A DNA stretch of 33,894 bases, from contig CALLMM010000005.1 in NCBI GenBank assembly GCA_938005745.1, forward strand, positions 1-33,894, in the 5' to 3' direction. The position numbers and the translations under genes are program-made. This document shows, piece after piece, positions 29,948 through 33,894 of this stretch (position 1 is the stretch's first letter; the number at the start of each line of letters is the position of its first letter). This DNA comes from an uncultured Chthonomonadales bacterium. Lineage in GTDB: Bacteria > Armatimonadota > Chthonomonadetes > Chthonomonadales > CAJBBX01. Below the pieces are notes generated by a model. It was not told the DNA's origin. It ran no database searches and saw only the letters and a list, made by a program, of their open reading frames with translations.

Positions 29948-32584
29948 ATGTTTAACGACCCGCCCGGGTTTGCTTCCGCCGAGGCGTTGAAAATGCTGCA
30001 GACGGTGTCGGAGATCACCGCGCGCGCCGCGACCGACAACGAGGTGATCGAAGGAGCCTTGCACACGCTTCTCGACGCGGGGCTGATCGCCGGGGCGATA
30101 GTGGAGATCGGCAGCGTGCCCGCAGTGCGCTATGTGGTCGGCGATGGCATCCCGTTCTCCGGCGACCTTCCCCTCCACAGCTATCTGCCCGGGGCGGAGC
30201 GCCTTCCTCATCCCCTGCGCCCGCTGCCGGAGAACGTGCGTGTGCTGGAGATACCGACCCGCGCCTCTCCCGCCGCTTGGGTTGCGCTGACCCTGCGTCA
30301 ACCGCTCTCCCCCGCCTTTCTGACCATCCTGCTGCAGCAGATCGCGCTGGTGCTCGATAGAACCTCCCTGCAGCAGCGCGTCCGCGATCTCGATCTCCAG
30401 ATGGAACAGGGCATTCGCAAGGTGGCGACGGTCTACGAGATCGGGCGCGCGATGGACAGCATGGACATAGACCGCCTGCTGGAGGTGATCACGGAGCGCG
30501 CCGCGCGGGTGATGGACGCGCAAGCCTGCTCTCTGATGCGCCTGAACCCCGATACGCAGGCGCTGACCATCGCCGCCAGTTACGGTCTCTCAGAAGATGT
30601 GGTGTTTGTCACGCAGCGCGCCATCGGAGAGGGGATCGCCGGGCGCGTGGCGCAGACCGGCGAGCCAATGCTGATCGTGGACGCGCAGAGCGACCCCCGA
30701 CTGGCGGGCTTGACTCTGCGCCCGGACATCGGCTCCTCGATGGTGGTTCCGATGAAGGATGAGGAGGGGCGCGTAACCGGCATCCTCTCCATCCGCCGCC
30801 GCCGCCCCGCCCCCGATTTCGATCATGACGATCTGCGTCTCTTCTCGGTCTTTGCCAGTCAGGCGGCGCTTTCGATCAATAACAAGCAGCTCTATGACGA
30901 CCTGCATCGGCGCATCAAGGAGCTTTCGACCCTCTCCGCGCTGACCCAGGCGGTCATCTCTCACCTGGATCTGACCGACCTGCTGGAGAACGTCGCCGAC
31001 AGCATCGTGGAGGTGGTAAAGTTTGACCGCTGCTGCATCTATCTGCTGGATCGTCAGACCCGCCGCCTCATCCCCCGTATCCTGCGCGGCTATCGCCCGG
31101 AGGTGATCGGTCGCAACCCGATCCGTATCGGCGAGGGCGTGGTCGGACTGGTCGCGAAAAAGCAGATGCCGATTGTGGCGGGCGATGCGCGCAACGCCCC
31201 GCAGCCGATACGGGGATTTGCCCGCGCGCTGGGAACCGGCTCCTTCCTGGCGCTCCCGGTGGTGGCAAAAGGGCAGACGATCGGCGTGGTGGTGGCGGAT
31301 AATAAGCTGACGCGCCGCCCCATCCATGAAGAGAGTCTGGAACTGCTCTCCACCTTCGTCAATCAGGCGGGGCTGGCGATAGAGAACGCCCAGTTGTACG
31401 AGGAACGCGAGCAGCGTTACCAGGAGATGAACCGGCTGGCAACGCAAACCGATAATATACTGCGATCCATTGCGGCATCGGTGGTCGTGGTCAGCCCGGA
31501 AGGGCGCGTGGTGCGCTGGAATAAAGCCTCCGAGGAGATGTGGGGCATTGCGGAGGAGCAGGCGAACAATCAGTCTTACTCCCGGCTGTTGGACAGCTTC
31601 GGGCTTCCCGTGGATCAGGCAGACCGCCTGCGGGGCATGATGCATCAGGTGATGGTCACGGGAAGACCGATTCAGCGGTATAAACTGCCCCTGAACACGC
31701 AGCGGCACGGAGAGACCTTCATCAACGTGCTGCTGTCTCCCTGGTCGGATCGGCAGGGGGATCGTTACGGGGTGGTGCAGATCATGGAGGACGTGACGCG
31801 CGCGGTGAAGATGGAGGCGGATATGGAGCGTATCCGCCGACTGGCGGACATCGGTCAGCTTGCGGCAAAGATGGCGCACGAAGTCCGCAATCCCCTGAGT
31901 TCCATCAAGGGAGCCGCGCAGTTGATGCGCAACGAGTACGAACATCTGGCGCCGATGCGCGAGTTTCTGGACATCATCATTGAGGAGGTGAACGGGCTGA
32001 GCAAGATCACGACCGATCTGCTCGATTTTGCGCGCCCGATGCAGCTGGAGCTGAAGCGGGTCAATCTGTTCGATCTGGTGGAGCGGACACGGCTTCTGAT
32101 GAGCGGGATGCTGGAGGAGCAGGGGGTTCTGGTGCAGGTGCGCCATGGGGAGGAGCCGCCTGTGGTTGAGTGCGATCCCAAGCAGATCGAGCAGGTGATC
32201 CGGAATATCTTTCTCAATGCCGTTCAGGCGATGCCGGAGGGGGGGATGATAACGGTCTCGGCGCAGCAGGAGCCTTCGGGGGAGAGGGTGACGCTGCGCT
32301 TCTGCGACACCGGCGTCGGCGTTACCGAGGATCGGATGGAGGTTATCTTTCAGCCATTCTTCACGACCAAAACCAAAGGGACGGGTCTGGGACTGGCAAT
32401 TGTGCGTAAGATTGTGGAAAAACATGGTGGACTGGTCAGTGTATCCAGTCGAGTGGGCGAGGGAACCTGTTTCAGCGTAACGCTGCCCGTGCAGCCGCCT
32501 TACGATCCGATGGCGCATGAGCTGCCCAGAGATGTGCCGCAGGAGACGCCGGTTCCCATGACCTCCTCGTTGCCGGATGCTTAG
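29948..32584 (+). CDS. NtrB-like soluble sensor histidine kinase with GAF and PAS domains
   Basis: The 878-residue protein starts at an ATG with AGGAGA upstream. No membrane helix is seen, so it should be cytoplasmic. In order: a weak GAF-like segment (about 10-140), a clear GAF domain (about 155-300, with GEGIAGRVAQTGEPMLI), a second clear GAF (about 320-480, with GEGVVGLVAKKQMPIV), a PAS domain (about 505-615), the HisKA helix with the phosphorylated His644 in MAHEVRNPLSSIKGA, and the HATPase domain (N box NIFLNAVQAM, G1 DTGVGV near 787, G2 GTGLGLAI). The kinase core resembles NtrB/AtoS types. The signal sensed by the GAF domains is unknown. The response regulator follows 62 bases downstream. 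Confidence 0.92.
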   Translation: MFNDPPGFASAEALKMLQTVSEITARAATDNEVIEGALHTLLDAGLIAGAIVEIGSVPAVRYVVGDGIPFSGDLPLHSYLPGAERLPHPLRPLPENVRVLEIPTRASPAAWVALTLRQPLSPAFLTILLQQIALVLDRTSLQQRVRDLDLQMEQGIRKVATVYEIGRAMDSMDIDRLLEVITERAARVMDAQACSLMRLNPDTQALTIAASYGLSEDVVFVTQRAIGEGIAGRVAQTGEPMLIVDAQSDPRLAGLTLRPDIGSSMVVPMKDEEGRVTGILSIRRRRPAPDFDHDDLRLFSVFASQAALSINNKQLYDDLHRRIKELSTLSALTQAVISHLDLTDLLENVADSIVEVVKFDRCCIYLLDRQTRRLIPRILRGYRPEVIGRNPIRIGEGVVGLVAKKQMPIVAGDARNAPQPIRGFARALGTGSFLALPVVAKGQTIGVVVADNKLTRRPIHEESLELLSTFVNQAGLAIENAQLYEEREQRYQEMNRLATQTDNILRSIAASVVVVSPEGRVVRWNKASEEMWGIAEEQANNQSYSRLLDSFGLPVDQADRLRGMMHQVMVTGRPIQRYKLPLNTQRHGETFINVLLSPWSDRQGDRYGVVQIMEDVTRAVKMEADMERIRRLADIGQLAAKMAHEVRNPLSSIKGAAQLMRNEYEHLAPMREFLDIIIEEVNGLSKITTDLLDFARPMQLELKRVNLFDLVERTRLLMSGMLEEQGVLVQVRHGEEPPVVECDPKQIEQVIRNIFLNAVQAMPEGGMITVSAQQEPSGERVTLRFCDTGVGVTEDRMEVIFQPFFTTKTKGTGLGLAIVRKIVEKHGGLVSVSSRVGEGTCFSVTLPVQPPYDPMAHELPRDVPQETPVPMTSSLPDA

Positions 32585-32646
32585 GGGGCGGACCTTTGCG
32601 GAGAGAGAAGTTTCTTCCCCGGATGAAGTCACCGGAAGGGTCATAG

Positions 32647-33855
32647 ATGAGCGAAACGCGAACGATACTCATTGCAGACGATGAACCCAATATTCGCCGT
32701 GTGCTGCAGGCGCTGTTCAGCAAAAACGGTTTTGTGGTGCTGACCGCCGAAAACGGCAAACGCGCGATCGAGATAGCCTCCAACAATCCTGTGGATGTGC
32801 TGATCTCCGACCTGATCATGCCGGACATGACCGGGGTGGAGGTGTTGCGCGCGGTCAAAGCGCAGCAGCCCCACTGCGCCGCCATCCTTATCACCGCCTA
32901 TGGAACGATCAAGACGGCGGTGGAGGCGATGCGTCTGGGCGCATACAACTATATCACCAAGCCGTTTGACCTCAACGAACTGCACACGATGGTCAAGCAG
33001 GCGATGGAGGCGCAGAAAGAGCTTGTTGCGGAGGTGAAGACGCCTCGCTCCTCGCGACGCTCTCCGGCGAAGTTCCATGCGCTGATCGGAAACAGCGAGA
33101 AGATGAAGGAGCTTCTGCACACGATTGAGCGCGCCGCCGACAGCCGCGCCACCGTGCTGGTGCGCGGCGAGAGCGGTGTGGGAAAGGAGCTGGTGGCGCG
33201 CGCCCTGCACGCCCTCTCCGCGCGCTCCAGTAAGCCCTTTGTCGCCATCTCCTGCGCCGCGCTGCCCGAAACGCTGCTGGAGAGCGAGCTTTTCGGACAC
33301 GAGAAGAGCGCGTTTACCGGAGCCTCCACCCAGAAGCCGGGGCGTTTTGAGATGGCGCACACCGGAACCCTCTTTCTGGATGAGATCGCCGAGATACCGC
33401 CTTCACTGCAGGTGAAGCTGCTGCGCGTGCTGCAGGAGCGCGAGTTTGAGCGGCTGGGCGGCACGAAGAGCATCAAAGTGGATGTGCGGCTGGTAGCGGC
33501 GACCAACAAGGACCTGGAGAAGGCGGTGGCGGAGGGTGAGTTCCGGCAAGACCTCTACTACCGTCTGCAAGTGATCCAGATCTACGTTCCCGCGCTGCGC
33601 GAACGCCGGGAGGACATTCCGCTGCTGGTCAACCATTTTCTGGAGAAGTACTGCCGGGAGAACGAGCGCGCCATCACAGAGGTCTCTGCGGAGGCGATGG
33701 GACTGCTGACAAGCTACTCCTTCCCGGGCAATGTGCGCGAACTGGAGAACGCCATCGAAAGCGCCGTGGTGCTTGCCGACCGCAACGCCCGAACGCTGAC
33801 TCCCGATCTTCTGCCGATGAACATTCAGCGGCACGCCGCCGGAGCCACCGCGTAG
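32647..33855 (+). CDS. NtrC-type sigma-54 response regulator lacking the DNA-binding domain
   Basis: The 402-residue protein has a receiver domain (about 1-120; acidic pair Asp11/Asp12, phosphorylation site Asp55 in LISDLIMPD, Lys in ITKPFD) and a sigma-54 AAA+ domain (about 145-390). Walker A is GESGVGKE near 174, the sigma-54 loop reads SAFTGA (221-226) where GAFTGA is usual, and Walker B is [29 protein letters not shown] closes the AAA+ domain. The protein then ends with [19 protein letters not shown]; the Fis-type helix-turn-helix of normal NtrC proteins is absent. It would activate sigma-54 polymerase without binding an enhancer, as known for FlgR and a chlamydial NtrC-like protein. It is probably paired with the upstream kinase. 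Confidence 0.9.
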   Translation: MSETRTILIADDEPNIRRVLQALFSKNGFVVLTAENGKRAIEIASNNPVDVLISDLIMPDMTGVEVLRAVKAQQPHCAAILITAYGTIKTAVEAMRLGAYNYITKPFDLNELHTMVKQAMEAQKELVAEVKTPRSSRRSPAKFHALIGNSEKMKELLHTIERAADSRATVLVRGESGVGKELVARALHALSARSSKPFVAISCAALPETLLESELFGHEKSAFTGASTQKPGRFEMAHTGTLFLDEIAEIPPSLQVKLLRVLQEREFERLGGTKSIKVDVRLVAATNKDLEKAVAEGEFRQDLYYRLQVIQIYVPALRERREDIPLLVNHFLEKYCRENERAITEVSAEAMGLLTSYSFPGNVRELENAIESAVVLADRNARTLTPDLLPMNIQRHAAGATA

Positions 33856-33894
33856 AAGCAGCAGAACGGGGCTTCTCCGTGAAACCGACCGCCG

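Noticed and set aside
30590..32644. A 684-residue open frame on the minus strand opposite the histidine kinase gene
   Set aside because: It is rich in His, Arg, Gln and Leu with no recognisable domain, and the plus strand encodes a complete kinase with all motifs. It is an antisense shadow caused by high GC.
33295..33324. SAFTGA in place of GAFTGA in the sigma-54 activator
   Set aside because: The threonine and the core of the loop are kept, and Ser at the first position is seen in other activators as far as I recall. It is not evidence of lost function.
1..33894. CRISPR arrays, tRNA or rRNA genes, prophage or integrative elements, riboswitches
   Set aside because: I looked for regular spaced repeats, cloverleaf ends, integrase or transposase motifs and known leader structures and saw none. 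Absence was not confirmed by a search program.

Overview
The window is GC-rich, densely coded bacterial chromosome, most likely from the phylum Armatimonadota. The strongest clue is a DUF1559 prepilin (28951-29751) whose N-terminus runs from [17 protein letters not shown] into [12 protein letters not shown] and which carries an H-X9-DG motif, a combination I associate with that phylum. This assignment is inference from memory, not a database result. I see no rRNA, tRNA, CRISPR array, integrase or transposase gene. Most of the content is housekeeping plus cell-envelope genes.

Left part (1-5565): a SufR-like regulator cut by the window edge and closed by a strong terminator. Next comes a minus-strand run with, in order of transcription, a BsuPI-type lipoprotein, an endonuclease IV (Nfo) fused in frame to the sulfur carrier MoaD, MoaE, a small membrane-anchored protein and a gamma-glutamyl hydrolase-type amidotransferase. 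An Mrp-type P-loop ATPase lies upstream with its own promoter. The Nfo-MoaD fusion is the most unusual gene here.

Middle left (5566-12241): an outsized sugar ABC permease with a repeat-bearing extracytoplasmic insert, a DUF3187 outer-surface protein, a Tat-exported TIM-barrel isomerase, a parallel beta-helix protein whose reading frame overruns an oppositely oriented membrane-protein gene, a dispersed repeat, and an FmdB-type zinc ribbon protein.

Centre (12258-18127): a secreted LysM / copper-amine-oxidase-N protein diverges from a conserved translation cluster (rpmE, DUF1385, prfA, prmC, and a degenerate tsaC/yrdC-like gene). Next are an ABC ATPase, a CPBP protease, a TPR lipoprotein and a possible dual-OB-domain protein (to 21505).

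Right part (21520-33894): a minus-strand pair (PhyH-type dioxygenase, NTF2-like secreted protein) faces a plus-strand set: DsbD, a stand-alone GH116 N-terminal domain, and a large secreted HEXXH / fibronectin III / NHL protein. The DUF1559 prepilin follows, then an NtrB-like soluble histidine kinase paired with an NtrC-like activator that lacks its DNA-binding domain.

Good sigma-70-like promoters (TTGNNN, 17-18 bases, TANNNT) and intrinsic terminators can be read directly. Function assignments rest on recognised motifs; no alignment or search was run.
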